A stretch of DNA of 64,000 nt from Marinomonas profundi (lineage in GTDB: Bacteria > Pseudomonadota > Gammaproteobacteria > Pseudomonadales > Marinomonadaceae): the NCBI RefSeq assembly GCF_020694005.1, contig NZ_CP073013.1, positions 620,001-684,000 of the forward strand. Direction: 5' to 3'. The position numbers and the translations under genes are program-made. How positions within the stretch are numbered: position 1 is the stretch's first letter; every line of letters begins with the position of its first letter. The notes below the pieces were generated by a model, which was not told the DNA's origin, did not search any database, and worked only from the letters and a program-made list of their open reading frames with translations. Positions 27,720 to 37,365 of the stretch are shown one piece after another.

Positions 27720-29102
27720 TCAACATTCAATGACATTAACAGCAAGCCCGCCGCGTGACGTTTCTTTGTACTTATCATTCATATCTCTTCCTGTGTCGCG
27801 CATGGTGCGAATCACCTTATCCAAAGAAACATAATGCGTGCCATCACCTCGCAACGCCATAGAAGCGGAGTTAATCGCCTTCATTGATGCCATGGCATTG
27901 CGCTCAATACAAGGCACCTGTACCAGACCGCCAATAGGGTCACAGGTCAAACCCAAATTGTGTTCCATGCCGATTTCAGCGGCATTTTCAACCTGTTCAG
28001 GTGAGCCACCCGTTGCCGCCGCCAAGCCCGCCGCCGCCATTGCACAAGCGGAGCCAACTTCGCCCTGACAACCTACCTCGGCCCCCGAAATAGACGCATT
28101 TTCTTTAAACAGCAAACCAATCGCCGCCGCCGTCAGGAAGAAATCAATCACCCCCGCTTCACTAGAACGAGGACAAAACTCCCAATAATAATGCAACACC
28201 GCCGGAATAATGCCCGCCGCCCCATTCGTCGGCGCCGTCACCACGCGTCCACCAGCGGCATTTTCTTCATTCACCGCCAGAGCATAAAGATTGACCCAGT
28301 CCATCGCCCCCAGCGAAGGCGTAATCATATCCATACGAGTTTTGCTGGTTAAATCTCGGTGCAAACTGGCGGCTCTGCGTTTCACTTTTAAACCACCAGG
28401 CAATATGCCTTCATTACGAATACCTTGCTGTACGCACTCTCTCATGACAGACCAAATAGAGAGAATGCCCTGTTTGATTTCGGCTTCGGTGCGCCAAGTT
28501 TTTTCATTCTCCATCATGATCTGCGCAATGCTTTTATCTTGCTCTCGGCAAAGCTGAATCAGCGTTTCGGCGCTATGAAAAACATGCGGCAGTTCTGTGG
28601 CGTCTTCCACTATCGCCACATTACCATGCTCGTCTTCTTGAACAATAAAGCCCCCGCCAACAGAATAAAACGTTGCTTGATGAATCACTTCACCAGCGGC
28701 ATCAAACGCCACCAACACCATACCATTAGCGTGAAAATCCAAACGATCAATACGGTGGAAAATTAAATCGGTCGCAACATCAATGTGAATACTCTGTTGA
28801 GATAACAAATTCAGCTGCGACGCGGCTTCTATTTGTTCGACACGCTCATTAACACGGCTTGGGTCAATCCGTTCAGGCAGCTCACCTTCAAGCCCCATCA
28901 GTACCGCCGTTCCCGTACCGTGTCCCTTGCCGGTGGCGCCAAGCGAACCGTACAAATCAATTTTTAAGCGATGCACTTGGGAAAGTAGATGCCGATTTTG
29001 CAATTGATGAGCAAACTGGTTAGCCGCGACCATCGGGCCAACGGTGTGCGAACTAGAGGGACCAATGCCCACTTTAAAAAGATCAAATAAACTGATTGCC
29101 AT
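27720..29102 (-). CDS. sdaA: L-serine dehydratase (iron-sulphur type)
   Basis: Converts L-serine to pyruvate and ammonia with an oxygen-sensitive 4Fe-4S cluster. The single-chain 460-residue form has [24 protein letters not shown] at the N terminus (beta domain), [14 protein letters not shown], and the catalytic alpha domain with [37 protein letters not shown] and [20 protein letters not shown], which hold the cluster cysteines. It starts at the ATG at 29102 with AGAGGA about 7 bases upstream; a TTG frame at 29123 is rejected. It cannot be told from SdaB by sequence alone. No operon partner is evident. Confidence 0.94.
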   Translation of the reverse strand: MAISLFDLFKVGIGPSSSHTVGPMVAANQFAHQLQNRHLLSQVHRLKIDLYGSLGATGKGHGTGTAVLMGLEGELPERIDPSRVNERVEQIEAASQLNLLSQQSIHIDVATDLIFHRIDRLDFHANGMVLVAFDAAGEVIHQATFYSVGGGFIVQEDEHGNVAIVEDATELPHVFHSAETLIQLCREQDKSIAQIMMENEKTWRTEAEIKQGILSIWSVMRECVQQGIRNEGILPGGLKVKRRAASLHRDLTSKTRMDMITPSLGAMDWVNLYALAVNEENAAGGRVVTAPTNGAAGIIPAVLHYYWEFCPRSSEAGVIDFFLTAAAIGLLFKENASISGAEVGCQGEVGSACAMAAAGLAAATGGSPEQVENAAEIGMEHNLGLTCDPIGGLVQVPCIERNAMASMKAINSASMALRGDGTHYVSLDKVIRTMRDTGRDMNDKYKETSRGGLAVNVIEC

Positions 29103-29333
29103 GGCCGTTTCCTCTGTCGACAAATACGTAAAAAACCTTAGCGCTTAAAAGACATAACGCCAGATCATTGGAAAACGAAATTAGCACTTATGAGACAAAG
29201 TTTCCAATAGGAAACAAGTATAGTGCAAAATAAATGACGCTCTATTCGAAAATAAGCACATTTTTGGCGCTTAGAGATCATTACAATATAGTGATAAAGC
29301 CAAGGAAAAGAAAAACCTTACAGACGCGGCATA

Positions 29334-29372
29334 AAAAAGCCAAAAGAACATGTCATGCTCTTTTGGCTTTTT
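29334..29372 (-). terminator. Bidirectional terminator downstream of exaC
   Basis: AAAAAGCCAAAAGA (29334-29347) pairs perfectly over 14 bp with TCTTTTGGCTTTTT (29359-29372). A-rich and T-rich arms allow termination on both strands; exaC ends at 29400 on the minus strand. Confidence 0.9.
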
Positions 29373-29399
29373 CGCTATCCGTTAGGCTTTATGATCAGA

Positions 29400-30917
29400 T
29401 CAAAAGAACCCAAGAGGATTGATGTCATAGCTTACCAACATATTTTTGGTTTGCTGGTAATGCTCTAACGCCATTTTATGGGTTTCACGACCCACGCCGG
29501 ATTTTTTGTAACCCCCAAAAGCAGAATGCGCAGGATACTGGTGATAACAGTTCATCCAAACACGACCGGCTTCTAGGTTGCGTCCCATACGATAAGCAAG
29601 GTTAGTGTCTCGAGTCCACACTCCAGCGCCCAAGCCGAATTCGCTGTCATTGGCAATCGCGAGGGCTTCTGCTTCGTCTTTAAAGGTGGTCACACTCACC
29701 ACTGGGCCGAAGATTTCTTCTTGGAAAATGCGCATTTCATTCGACCCTTTAAACAAGGTTGGCTGTACATAAAAACCTTGATTCAAACCATCGACAGATT
29801 CAATGCCACCGCCTATTAGCAATTCCGCCCCTTCTTTTTTGCCAATCTCGATATAGCTCATGATTTTATCAAATTGCTCTTTGGACGCTTGAGCCCCCAC
29901 TTGCACATCGGTATCCAGAGGATTGCCGCGCTTAATGGTTTTCGTGCGCTCAATGACCAAGGCCATAAAATCATCATAAATGGATTCATGAATCAAGGCG
30001 CGAGACGGACAAGTACAGACCTCACCTTGGTTAAAGAAAGCCAATACCAAGCCTTCTACACACTTGCTAACAAAAGCATCTTCTTGCTGCATCACGTCAG
30101 CAAAGTAAATATTGGGCGATTTACCCCCAAGCTCAACACTAGAAGGAATAATATTTTCCGCCGCGCATTTCAAAATATGCGAGCCAACTGGCGTCGATCC
30201 TGTGAAGGCGATTTTGGCAATGCGTTTGCTGCTTGCTAAGGCTTGACCCGCTTCTTTACCATAACCATTGACGACGTTTAAAACCCCAGGTGGCAACAAG
30301 TCTTGAATCACTTTGACCAACTCAAGAATCGATGCCGGCGTCTGCTCGGCCGGTTTTAAGATCACACAGTTACCCGCCGCCAATGCAGGTGCCAGTTTCC
30401 ACGCGGCCATCAATATAGGGAAGTTCCAAGGGATAATTTGCCCAACCACCCCTAATGGCTCGTGAAAATGGTACGCCACGGTATGCTCATCTAACTCAGC
30501 CGTACTGCCTTCTTGGGCCCGTAAACAGCCCGCAAAATAACGAAAATGGTCTGCTGCCAAAGGAATATCGGCATTTAATGTCTCGCGCACCGCTTTGCCA
30601 TTGTCCCAAGTTTCGGCCACCGCGAGGGCTTCTAAATTTTGTTCGATACGATCTGCAATTTTTAACAAGATATTGGAACGGTTAGCGACCGAGGTTTTAC
30701 CCCATGCCGCTCGCGCCGCATGGGCGGCATCTAGTGCAAGATTGATGTCTTCTTCTGTGGAGCGAGGAATGCGGCAGAATACTTCGCCATTGACGGGGCT
30801 AATATTATCGAAATACTGCCCTTTAACTGGAGCGACCCATTCACCACCAATAAAATTACCATATTCAGCATCGAAAGAAATAAGGCTACCAGTGCTACCA
30901 GGTTGTGCGTAAATCAT
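29400..30917 (-). CDS. exaC: NAD-dependent (acet)aldehyde dehydrogenase, ExaC type
   Basis: A 505-residue class of aldehyde dehydrogenase that oxidises acetaldehyde and similar aldehydes; Pseudomonas ExaC (506) serves ethanol oxidation. It has [15 protein letters not shown] at the start, [23 protein letters not shown], catalytic Glu in [12 protein letters not shown] and catalytic Cys in [13 protein letters not shown], and ends [13 protein letters not shown] start at ATG 30917 with GGAGA 8 bases upstream rather than the frame beginning at 30986. An AraC regulator is divergent, with paired operator-like repeats between, implying inducible expression. No alcohol dehydrogenase is nearby, so the physiological substrate is open. 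Confidence 0.95.
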   Translation of the reverse strand: MIYAQPGSTGSLISFDAEYGNFIGGEWVAPVKGQYFDNISPVNGEVFCRIPRSTEEDINLALDAAHAARAAWGKTSVANRSNILLKIADRIEQNLEALAVAETWDNGKAVRETLNADIPLAADHFRYFAGCLRAQEGSTAELDEHTVAYHFHEPLGVVGQIIPWNFPILMAAWKLAPALAAGNCVILKPAEQTPASILELVKVIQDLLPPGVLNVVNGYGKEAGQALASSKRIAKIAFTGSTPVGSHILKCAAENIIPSSVELGGKSPNIYFADVMQQEDAFVSKCVEGLVLAFFNQGEVCTCPSRALIHESIYDDFMALVIERTKTIKRGNPLDTDVQVGAQASKEQFDKIMSYIEIGKKEGAELLIGGGIESVDGLNQGFYVQPTLFKGSNEMRIFQEEIFGPVVSVTTFKDEAEALAIANDSEFGLGAGVWTRDTNLAYRMGRNLEAGRVWMNCYHQYPAHSAFGGYKKSGVGRETHKMALEHYQQTKNMLVSYDINPLGFF

Positions 30918-31002
30918 AGATGTATCTCCATTATTGTTGTTTTTGTATTGGGTTTTGATCTTGCTATTAACCCTGATAACAAGCATAGAACAATGCTAGA
31001 GA

Positions 31003-31044
31003 AAAACTTGTCTGTGAGTCCATGAAACTTGTCTAACGATCCAT
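31003..31044 (-). promoter_or_regulatory. Tandem 21-bp AraC-type operator between exaC and its regulator
   Basis: Two direct repeats begin at 31003 and 31024 and share AAACTTGTCT followed 5 bases later by TCCAT, 15 identities in 21. The 21-base period (two helical turns) is the usual layout of araI-type half-sites. They lie 86-127 bases upstream of the exaC start and about 90 from the araC start. Confidence 0.65.
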
Positions 31045-31133
31045 TTCTACAGCGCTATTTGTATTGACCCGTAAGATCGTAGGAGTGATGATAAGTAGAA
31101 TAAAAGAATAATTAAGCGCAAAGAGGTAAGTAA

Positions 31134-32057
31134 ATGAATCGTCTTGCATCGACAGAGAAAACCGCATTACAGCACAAACGTATGCCTACTCAGCTGATTG
31201 AAAATCGTGTTTGTTTCGCCGGCCCACAATCTGAATTAAGCATTTATGACACCTATGAACAAGCTCAAAAAGTCAGCTTGAAAGCCGATTCTTTGCTCTA
31301 TTGCGGCATGGTCACCGGGGCGAAAGTCATGCACACCAAAGACCATGACAACATTCCCTTCTTGCCCCATGAGTCCTTTATATTGGCGCCCAAAGAAGAA
31401 GTTTTTATTGATTTTCCCGAAGCCCAGCACCACCAGCCCACGACTTGCCTAACGATTGCTATTTCAAAAGAACGAGTGGCGCAAATTTGTGATCGCATGA
31501 ATGACATTATGACGAGCGTTTTACCCTCTGACATAACACTCGACCCAAATCAGCACTTACATACCCTGCACACCCAAGCCACCCAACAGGTGATCGATCG
31601 ACTCACCAGCGACTTTATCCGCAATGATCCGGATCGAGATTTGTTGGTAGACTTTGGCGTCAGCGAACTGGTGACGCGCATCCTTAGGCATCATGGACGA
31701 GACGCGCTATTGCGCTTCACCCAACGCTCTCCGGATGCCAATGGCCTTACTTGTGTTATCCAGTGGATAGAGCACAATCTTGCTCAGCCGTTGGATATCA
31801 ATATCCTCGCAAAAATGGCGTGCATGAGCCGCAGCCGTTTCTATGAAAGCTTCAAACGACAGTTAGGCTGTACGCCACTTGAGTACCAACATCAGCGTCG
31901 CATGAGCCGAGCACACCAACGCCTCCAAGAAAAATGCTCTGTTACCGAGATCAGCTACGAACTAGGTTATTTAAGCTTGAGCCACTTCAGTCGACGCTTC
32001 CATCAACACTTTGGTCTGACGCCACGTCAAGTCGCCCAAAGTGCACTCCACTCTTAA
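31134..32057 (+). CDS. AraC-family transcriptional regulator
   Basis: A 307-residue regulator. The C-terminal 100 residues form two helix-turn-helix motifs: LAKMACMSRSRFYESFKRQLGCTPLEYQ and VTEISYELGYLSLSHFSRRFHQHFGLTPRQV. The N-terminal part has a beta-rich sensory character without a domain I can name. AGAGG lies 8 bases before the ATG. It is divergent from exaC over 216 bases and is the obvious candidate to control it in response to an aldehyde, alcohol or related inducer; the inducer is unknown. Confidence 0.9.
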   Translation: MNRLASTEKTALQHKRMPTQLIENRVCFAGPQSELSIYDTYEQAQKVSLKADSLLYCGMVTGAKVMHTKDHDNIPFLPHESFILAPKEEVFIDFPEAQHHQPTTCLTIAISKERVAQICDRMNDIMTSVLPSDITLDPNQHLHTLHTQATQQVIDRLTSDFIRNDPDRDLLVDFGVSELVTRILRHHGRDALLRFTQRSPDANGLTCVIQWIEHNLAQPLDINILAKMACMSRSRFYESFKRQLGCTPLEYQHQRRMSRAHQRLQEKCSVTEISYELGYLSLSHFSRRFHQHFGLTPRQVAQSALHS

Positions 32058-32111
32058 CCCTTAAAACGCTTAACGAGACTCTTTAATCGGACTGTCTAAT
32101 CGGGCTCGTCA

Positions 32112-33329
32112 CTAAAAAATATGACGCAGTTTCGAGCGACAATAGATAAAAACACCCAGCATACAGATCAGGCTCACCATCAAAGCAAAGAAAGGCACCA
32201 ACTGACCAAGCTGATACAAAGAAGCCAGAATAACTGGGCCTAATGCCGCCCCTAACCCTTGCATAGAGGCATTCATACTGGCGAGACGACTTTGCTGATC
32301 ATCTTTTACCAACAAGGTTTGTGCTGTCACAATGCCTGGAAATAAGAAACCAAAACCCGCCCCAAATAAGCCCATTGCCAGCAACACACTCACATAGGAG
32401 TCGAACAATATAAACACCAATTGCGCCAACACCCCCACCCCAACACCACAGAAAATCAGCGTTGCCACACCCGGCCGAAATCTCGGCACCAAGATCATTT
32501 GCACCACAATACTCAAGCAAGACATGGTCATCATGGCAAAGCCCAACTGATGCGTAGTCTGCGCCACATCAAGCTGAAATCTGTCTTGAATCAAAAAACT
32601 CATGATTTGCTGAACCCCTGTCATGGCTAAAATCGACAAAGAAGACATGCACAAAAAAGGCATCACAGGCTGGGTAAACCAATTAATCGCTGGCGGCTTT
32701 TTAAATTGGCGTACATGCTTGCCGTCTTTCACAAACACCACCACCAGCAAGGCCGCGCAGCCTGCCAGCAAAGCAATAATATAAAACGGTGCTGTCAGCC
32801 CTAACCCACTCAACAGCGACGCAAACGCGGGGCCTAAAATCATGCCAATACTAAAAGACGCACCAATCATCGCAATGGTAGAACTGCGGTGCTGAATATC
32901 CGTATGCGCAATCAAGTAAGTTTGAATAGAAGGCAACACCCCAGCAATGCCAAGGGAAAAAACAATCCGCAAGGCAAACACACCATAATACGTCTGCTCG
33001 GCGGACAGGTGTCGCGCTAAGGCTTCTTGCAGCACAAACCCCGTCAGCGCAATGGTAATCGCATAGCTACTCATGCCAATAATAACCGAACGCACACGCC
33101 CAATGCGGTTAATAATACCGCCCCATAAAAACGCCGCGACCACAAACATAGCCGCCCCCACCGTAATAAGCGTACTGATACGCACATCCGTTAAGCCAAT
33201 TTCACGGCCAATGGGCGGCAAAGAAGTAAAAATAAACGACTGCCCAATGCCCACTGCCATCAAACAAGACAGCAACAGCCAACGGGACAAACGTCCATGA
33301 CGAGGAGAAAGCGCTTCAGAGTGAGTCAA
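32112..33329 (-). CDS. MFS transporter (12-TM drug exporter-like)
   Basis: A 405-residue major facilitator with about twelve hydrophobic segments. TM1 holds GIGQSFIFTSLPPIGREIGL, and the 2-3 loop signature is GGIINRIGRVRSVIIG. TM5 carries GASFSIGMILGPAFASLL, resembling motif C of drug-proton antiporters, so export is likelier than import. It starts at a TTG at 33329 with AAGGA 6 bases upstream; no ATG is suitably placed before TM1. It diverges from the next MFS gene over 241 bases. Substrate unknown. Confidence 0.82.
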   Translation of the reverse strand: MTHSEALSPRHGRLSRWLLLSCLMAVGIGQSFIFTSLPPIGREIGLTDVRISTLITVGAAMFVVAAFLWGGIINRIGRVRSVIIGMSSYAITIALTGFVLQEALARHLSAEQTYYGVFALRIVFSLGIAGVLPSIQTYLIAHTDIQHRSSTIAMIGASFSIGMILGPAFASLLSGLGLTAPFYIIALLAGCAALLVVVFVKDGKHVRQFKKPPAINWFTQPVMPFLCMSSLSILAMTGVQQIMSFLIQDRFQLDVAQTTHQLGFAMMTMSCLSIVVQMILVPRFRPGVATLIFCGVGVGVLAQLVFILFDSYVSVLLAMGLFGAGFGFLFPGIVTAQTLLVKDDQQSRLASMNASMQGLGAALGPVILASLYQLGQLVPFFALMVSLICMLGVFIYCRSKLRHIF

Positions 33330-33416
33330 GGTAAATCCTTATGATCAAATATATCGTCGGCTTAGGTACTAAATAGGCAGACAAAAAACCGTCGGGGAGT
33401 CGGTGTAATGCGGTGA

Positions 33417-33433
33417 TTTATCATCCTGATAAA
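33417..33433. promoter_or_regulatory. Small palindrome between divergent MFS genes
   Basis: TTTATCA and TGATAAA are perfect 7-bp arms around TCC. It could be an operator for one or both transporter genes, but no regulator is adjacent. Confidence 0.3.
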
Positions 33434-33570
33434 TTGAAGGATTAATTTAACATGTTTTTGACCGTTTTTTGGCGCATTTGAAAAAAACGGGGCTAAAAGA
33501 TAAAAATAATGACTATCAAGACGCGGCCAAAAATGGTTAAATTTTTTCTCATAAAAAAATCAAGAACACT

Positions 33571-34782
33571 ATGCAGCCACTTTTTAAACACCCAAATTTT
33601 GTCCATTTCTGGATTGGCCAAATCGCCTCTTCTTTTGCCTTTCAAATGCTCAGCGTTGGTATCGGCTGGCAAATGTACGATCTTACTAACAGTCCGATGG
33701 CCTTAGGTTTGGTGGGGCTTTGCCAATTCCTTCCACAGTTACTATTAACCTTAGTAGTGGGGCACGTGGCGGATCGATATAACCGTCGTCTTATTTGTGT
33801 TTGTACGCGTTTTACCATGGCGATGACAGTCGGCATTCTTGTCTACGGCAATATGACATCGACCGTTTCAGCCAATATGATTTACACCTGCGCCGTACTG
33901 CTTGGCACCGCGAGAGCGTTTGAAATGCCGGCGAATCAGGCTATTTTACCCAACCTCATTCCGAGCGCTTTATTGTCTCGTGCCGTCAGCGCAATGGCGT
34001 CAGCACGGGAAATATCCGTTATCGCAGGCCCAGCGCTTGGCGGTCTTATTTACCTGCTCGGCCCAACCACACTTTACGCCTCTAGCATGAGTTGTTTTTT
34101 GCTGTCTTGCGTCATCATGTTCTTGTTACGCTACAACTTTACGGTAACCACAAAGTCACCGATCAATATCGAACATCTATTCGGTGGCTTAACCTTTATA
34201 CGCGGCAATAAAGTCATCCTTGGATCCGTCTCACTGGATATGTTCGCCGTCTTATTAGGCGGCGCAACGGCGCTGTTACCGATTGTCGCCAAAGACATTC
34301 TTCAAACCGGCCCTTGGGGCTTGGGGCTACTGCGTTGTGCGCCCGCGCTGGGGGCCTTATTGATGTCGGTGTATTTGGCGCGTCACCCTTTAACTCACAG
34401 CGTCGGCAAAATCATGTTTGCGGCGGTGGCTATTTTTGGGGTGGCGACGATTGTTTTTGGTTTATCCGAAAGCTTGATCCTCTCCATGCTAGCCCTCACC
34501 CTGCTGGGCGCTTCGGACATGATTAGCGTGGTGATTCGCTCCACTCTGGTACAACTGGAAACACCTGATGACATGCGAGGACGCGTCAGCGCGGCCAATT
34601 CGGTCTTTATCGGCAGTTCAAATCAGTTAGGCGAATTTGAATCTGGGGTAACAGCAGCATGGTTCGGCGTGGTGCCCGCTATTATCATTGGGGGAGTCGG
34701 CACCATTGCCGTCGTTGGTTTGTGGATGCATTTGTTTCCCGATCTGCTAAAACGGCGCACTTTAGACAAAGAAAACGATTAA
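33571..34782 (+). CDS. MFS transporter, DHA3/EntS-like
   Basis: A 403-residue major facilitator. FVHFWIGQIASSFAFQMLSVGIGWQMYDLTNSPMALGLVGL and QLLLTLVVGHVADRYNRR at the N terminus are characteristic of the DHA3 group that includes the enterobactin exporter EntS and macrolide pumps. The later RSTLVQLETPDDMRGRVSAANSVFIGSSNQLGEFESG is also typical of that group. No siderophore genes are visible here, so the substrate is open. The ribosome site before the ATG is weak. It ends 22 bases from the convergent third MFS gene. Confidence 0.85.
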   Translation: MQPLFKHPNFVHFWIGQIASSFAFQMLSVGIGWQMYDLTNSPMALGLVGLCQFLPQLLLTLVVGHVADRYNRRLICVCTRFTMAMTVGILVYGNMTSTVSANMIYTCAVLLGTARAFEMPANQAILPNLIPSALLSRAVSAMASAREISVIAGPALGGLIYLLGPTTLYASSMSCFLLSCVIMFLLRYNFTVTTKSPINIEHLFGGLTFIRGNKVILGSVSLDMFAVLLGGATALLPIVAKDILQTGPWGLGLLRCAPALGALLMSVYLARHPLTHSVGKIMFAAVAIFGVATIVFGLSESLILSMLALTLLGASDMISVVIRSTLVQLETPDDMRGRVSAANSVFIGSSNQLGEFESGVTAAWFGVVPAIIIGGVGTIAVVGLWMHLFPDLLKRRTLDKEND

Positions 34783-34804
34783 GCGCTATTGTCTAGGCTT
34801 AGCG

Positions 34805-35980
34805 CTAAACCGCACGTTTTACAATAATCTGAAAAAGCCCTAACAACACCAGCGCATACACTAAAAAACTAACGCTCAATGACGTCAGCCCAAATTCTCC
34901 GCCAATCAAACCACTTAAAAACGGCAAGGTCATGGCGCCCGTGACAGCCGCGCTCATTTGAAACCCGATCGCATGCACAGAATAACGTCTCCCCACCCGT
35001 GTGGCTGTCTGGGAAATCATGCAAGGAAAAATCGGCGCAGCACAAAACCCCATTAACGCCAAACCCAAATAGCTAGTGTAAGGCGTCATACTGAAAGTAA
35101 ACAGGAGCGTGCCTAAAGCGACGCCAAGCAAACAAAGCCGCAATAATTGGTCCACTGGAAAGCGTTCCACTAAGAATCCAAAAATAGCCCGCCCAAATGC
35201 TAAGGCGCCCCAATACACAGCCACCCAAGTGCCGGCACTGGCGAGGGAAATACCACGAGATTCCGTCATCACCGTAAACGCCCACTGCCCAACGCCGACT
35301 TCAACACCAGAATACAAAAAGAAAAACGCGATCTGAAAACGAATCACTGGGTGCTTTAGAGCCTGAAGTTGCGTCACAGGCCCAAGATTTTCATCAGACA
35401 TATCGGCTTTTTTAGGCGCATGCTTGTCACTTTCCCACAAGTGTCGACTGAATAAAAACACCAGCGCCATGACAAACAAGATAGCCGCCAGAACCGCATA
35501 ACCCAAACGCCAGTTTTGCGAAAAACTCACTAATACAGTGGTGGCGATGATTGGGCCTGCCGTCGCGCCAACACCAAAGGCCGCGTGCAACCAATTCATA
35601 TGGCGGGTTGAGAAATGCTCTGCCGCGTAGGCATTTAATCCCGCATCGATGGCACCGGAGCCCATGCCAATGACGACTGAAAACAGCACAAAAATAACAA
35701 AAGAAACGCTGAAATAAAAACCGAATAAACCACAGCTAACCAACACGCTGCTGACCACCAACAGCCAACCCACGCCAAACCGATTGATCAAATAGCCAAC
35801 GGAAAAGCTCGACATGAGGTAGCCAACACCGCCCGCTGCAATGACCAATCCCAACCACCCCATTGGAACCGAAAATTCCGCCCGAACAAACGGCCAATTA
35901 ATACCATGAGCGGCGTCAGGCAAACCTAAACTAATAAACCCCAGATAGGCAATAAACAACAACACGCCAGATGTACGCAC
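34805..35980 (-). CDS. MFS transporter, sugar/FucP-like fold
   Basis: A 391-residue major facilitator of a different subgroup: GLPDAAHGINWPFVRAEFSVP in TM1 and the pattern GYLINRFGVGWLLVVSS, GSGAIDAGLNAYAAEHFSTRHMNWLHAAFGVGATAGPIIA resemble the fucose permease and YbjJ/YfkF-like branch. The substrate cannot be deduced. It starts at GTG with AAGGA 7 bases upstream. Three adjacent MFS genes of three different subfamilies with mixed orientations suggest independent recruitment rather than one operon. Confidence 0.83.
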   Translation of the reverse strand: MRTSGVLLFIAYLGFISLGLPDAAHGINWPFVRAEFSVPMGWLGLVIAAGGVGYLMSSFSVGYLINRFGVGWLLVVSSVLVSCGLFGFYFSVSFVIFVLFSVVIGMGSGAIDAGLNAYAAEHFSTRHMNWLHAAFGVGATAGPIIATTVLVSFSQNWRLGYAVLAAILFVMALVFLFSRHLWESDKHAPKKADMSDENLGPVTQLQALKHPVIRFQIAFFFLYSGVEVGVGQWAFTVMTESRGISLASAGTWVAVYWGALAFGRAIFGFLVERFPVDQLLRLCLLGVALGTLLFTFSMTPYTSYLGLALMGFCAAPIFPCMISQTATRVGRRYSVHAIGFQMSAAVTGAMTLPFLSGLIGGEFGLTSLSVSFLVYALVLLGLFQIIVKRAV

Positions 35981-36077
35981 TAACTTATCCTTAGTTAATT
36001 TTTTTACTTATTTGAGCGTATCAGTGCGCTAAATAAAATCTTTAAACTCACTTAAACTCACTTAAACCCACTTAAAT

Positions 36078-36353
36078 TCACTTATACCACTTGCGCTTAT
36101 CCTTCTCGATCGGCTTCCACTTCCAATTAGGCGCGTCCCCCTTCCAAAGATAAACCAACAACAAAACCAACGTGCTAACCGACACAATTACCGCCCATTT
36201 TAGCAATTCAACCTTGGGGTCAACGGTCAAACTCACCACCGCAACCGTAGCGATATACAACACCAATACTAGCCATCCCTGCCATGTATTGGGTTTACCC
36301 CAACCCCAGCCATTTTCCTTCGCGGGAAACCATACTGTTTTTTTATCTGTCAT
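36078..36353 (-). CDS. Small two-span membrane protein, conserved type
   Basis: A 91-residue protein with an aromatic N-terminal segment WFPAKENGWGWGKPNTWQGW, two hydrophobic segments (LVLVLYIATVAVVSLTV and WAVIVSVSTLVLLLVYLW), and a short Trp/Lys-rich tail WKWKPIEKDKRKWYK. The WFPAK-GWGWG-P-TWQGW pattern recurs in small unnamed gammaproteobacterial proteins, so it is a real family without assigned function. GAGG lies 7 bases before the ATG; the TTG six bases earlier would overlap that site. It stands alone between an MFS gene and folE. Confidence 0.75.
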   Translation of the reverse strand: MTDKKTVWFPAKENGWGWGKPNTWQGWLVLVLYIATVAVVSLTVDPKVELLKWAVIVSVSTLVLLLVYLWKGDAPNWKWKPIEKDKRKWYK

Positions 36354-36422
36354 AACCAAGCCTCAAAATGCAAAAAGTCTGTCCTAATATGCTGCCTCAC
36401 TTTGCCTGAATTTGGCGCATAA

Positions 36423-36463
36423 AAAAAGAGCCCGTACTTTGAAGTGAGTCTTCGGCTCTTTTT
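36423..36463 (-). terminator. Terminator downstream of folE
   Basis: AAAAAGAGCC (36423-36432) pairs with GGCTCTTTTT (36454-36463). The 21-base loop contains a further ACTT/AAGT pairing. It works in both directions by its A and T tracts. Confidence 0.75.
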
Positions 36464-36489
36464 ATTTGAATAAATGATTAACCTTGAAA

Positions 36490-36536
36490 AACGCCGCACG
36501 CCTGATTACGGTCGTACCTCCCTCATCAGGCCTACA
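36490..36536 (-). repeat. Truncated 59-bp REP-like element, copy 5
   Basis: Lacks the TGTAGGCTAAATA end but keeps the remaining 46 or so bases to GCCTACA. It is followed by a CCAACCTTCGCGGGAATGAC segment that is shared with other intergenic regions. Confidence 0.75.
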
Positions 36537-36609
36537 AAACGTATCCAACCTTCGCGGGAATGACCACGCTGGATTTTACAGCAAGCTGCGGGGAATTTAT
36601 CTTGCCAGC

Positions 36610-37293
36610 TTATCTTGCAAGGAATTCCGCACGGGTTTTGTCGCTGCGTTTAAACAAGCCACCTAAGGCGGTGGTTTGAGTCGACGAACTGGCGTCCATC
36701 ACGCCGCGGGCTTTGACACAGTAATGCACAGCACTAATGCTGACGGCGACATTATCGGTTTCCAATAAGGCTTGTAATGTCACCAAAACTTGCTGGGTCA
36801 AACGTTCCTGTACCTGTGGTCGTTGGGCAAAAAAGCGCACGATTCGATTTATCTTAGACAAGCCGATGATCTTGGTTTTCGGCAAATAAGCCACCTTAGC
36901 CAAGCCATCAATGGTCACAAAATGATGCTCACAAGTGCTGATAAAGCTGATATCACTCACCTTCACCATTTCATCCACTTTCATCTTGTTTTCAATCACG
37001 GTGATCTTAGGGAACTGGCCATAATCCAACCCTGAGAAGATCTCCTTCACGTACATTTTAGCAATGCGATGGGGCGTTTCGGCTAGGCTGTCGTCGCTCA
37101 AGTCCAAACCCAATGTGGTAACGACATCTTCAAACGCATTTTTAATACGCTGGTATTTCTCTTCACTGGTCAGGCCATTATCGATCATGGGGGTTTCTAA
37201 ACCACTGCTGACAAGGGCATCGCGTACTTTTATCGCCGCGTCAGACAAGACAGGACGAGTTAAATTGGTTGGTTCCGCTACGTTAGTTTTCAT
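36610..37293 (-). CDS. folE: GTP cyclohydrolase I
   Basis: Converts GTP to 7,8-dihydroneopterin triphosphate, the first step to folate and pterins. The 227 residues (E. coli 222) contain [20 protein letters not shown], the zinc Cys-x-x-His-His region [39 protein letters not shown], and [17 protein letters not shown] with the second zinc Cys. AGGA is placed before the ATG. It lies 72 bases downstream of folM on the same strand, forming a folM-folE pterin unit like that of Pseudomonas. Confidence 0.96.
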   Translation of the reverse strand: MKTNVAEPTNLTRPVLSDAAIKVRDALVSSGLETPMIDNGLTSEEKYQRIKNAFEDVVTTLGLDLSDDSLAETPHRIAKMYVKEIFSGLDYGQFPKITVIENKMKVDEMVKVSDISFISTCEHHFVTIDGLAKVAYLPKTKIIGLSKINRIVRFFAQRPQVQERLTQQVLVTLQALLETDNVAVSISAVHYCVKARGVMDASSSTQTTALGGLFKRSDKTRAEFLAR

Positions 37294-37365
37294 ATGTTTG
37301 TCCTACGTTACTTAACCCTGTCTTATGACATGAAGGTGTTCAAAAAAGGCATCCTACTGGGTGGA

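Noticed and set aside
29234..29422. 62-codon plus-strand frame near the exaC terminator
   Set aside because: It contains the terminator hairpin and is rich in Lys/Arg/Thr without a ribosome site.
36484..36666. 60-codon plus-strand frame overlapping the folE 3' end
   Set aside because: Built from the truncated 59-bp element and antisense folE sequence.
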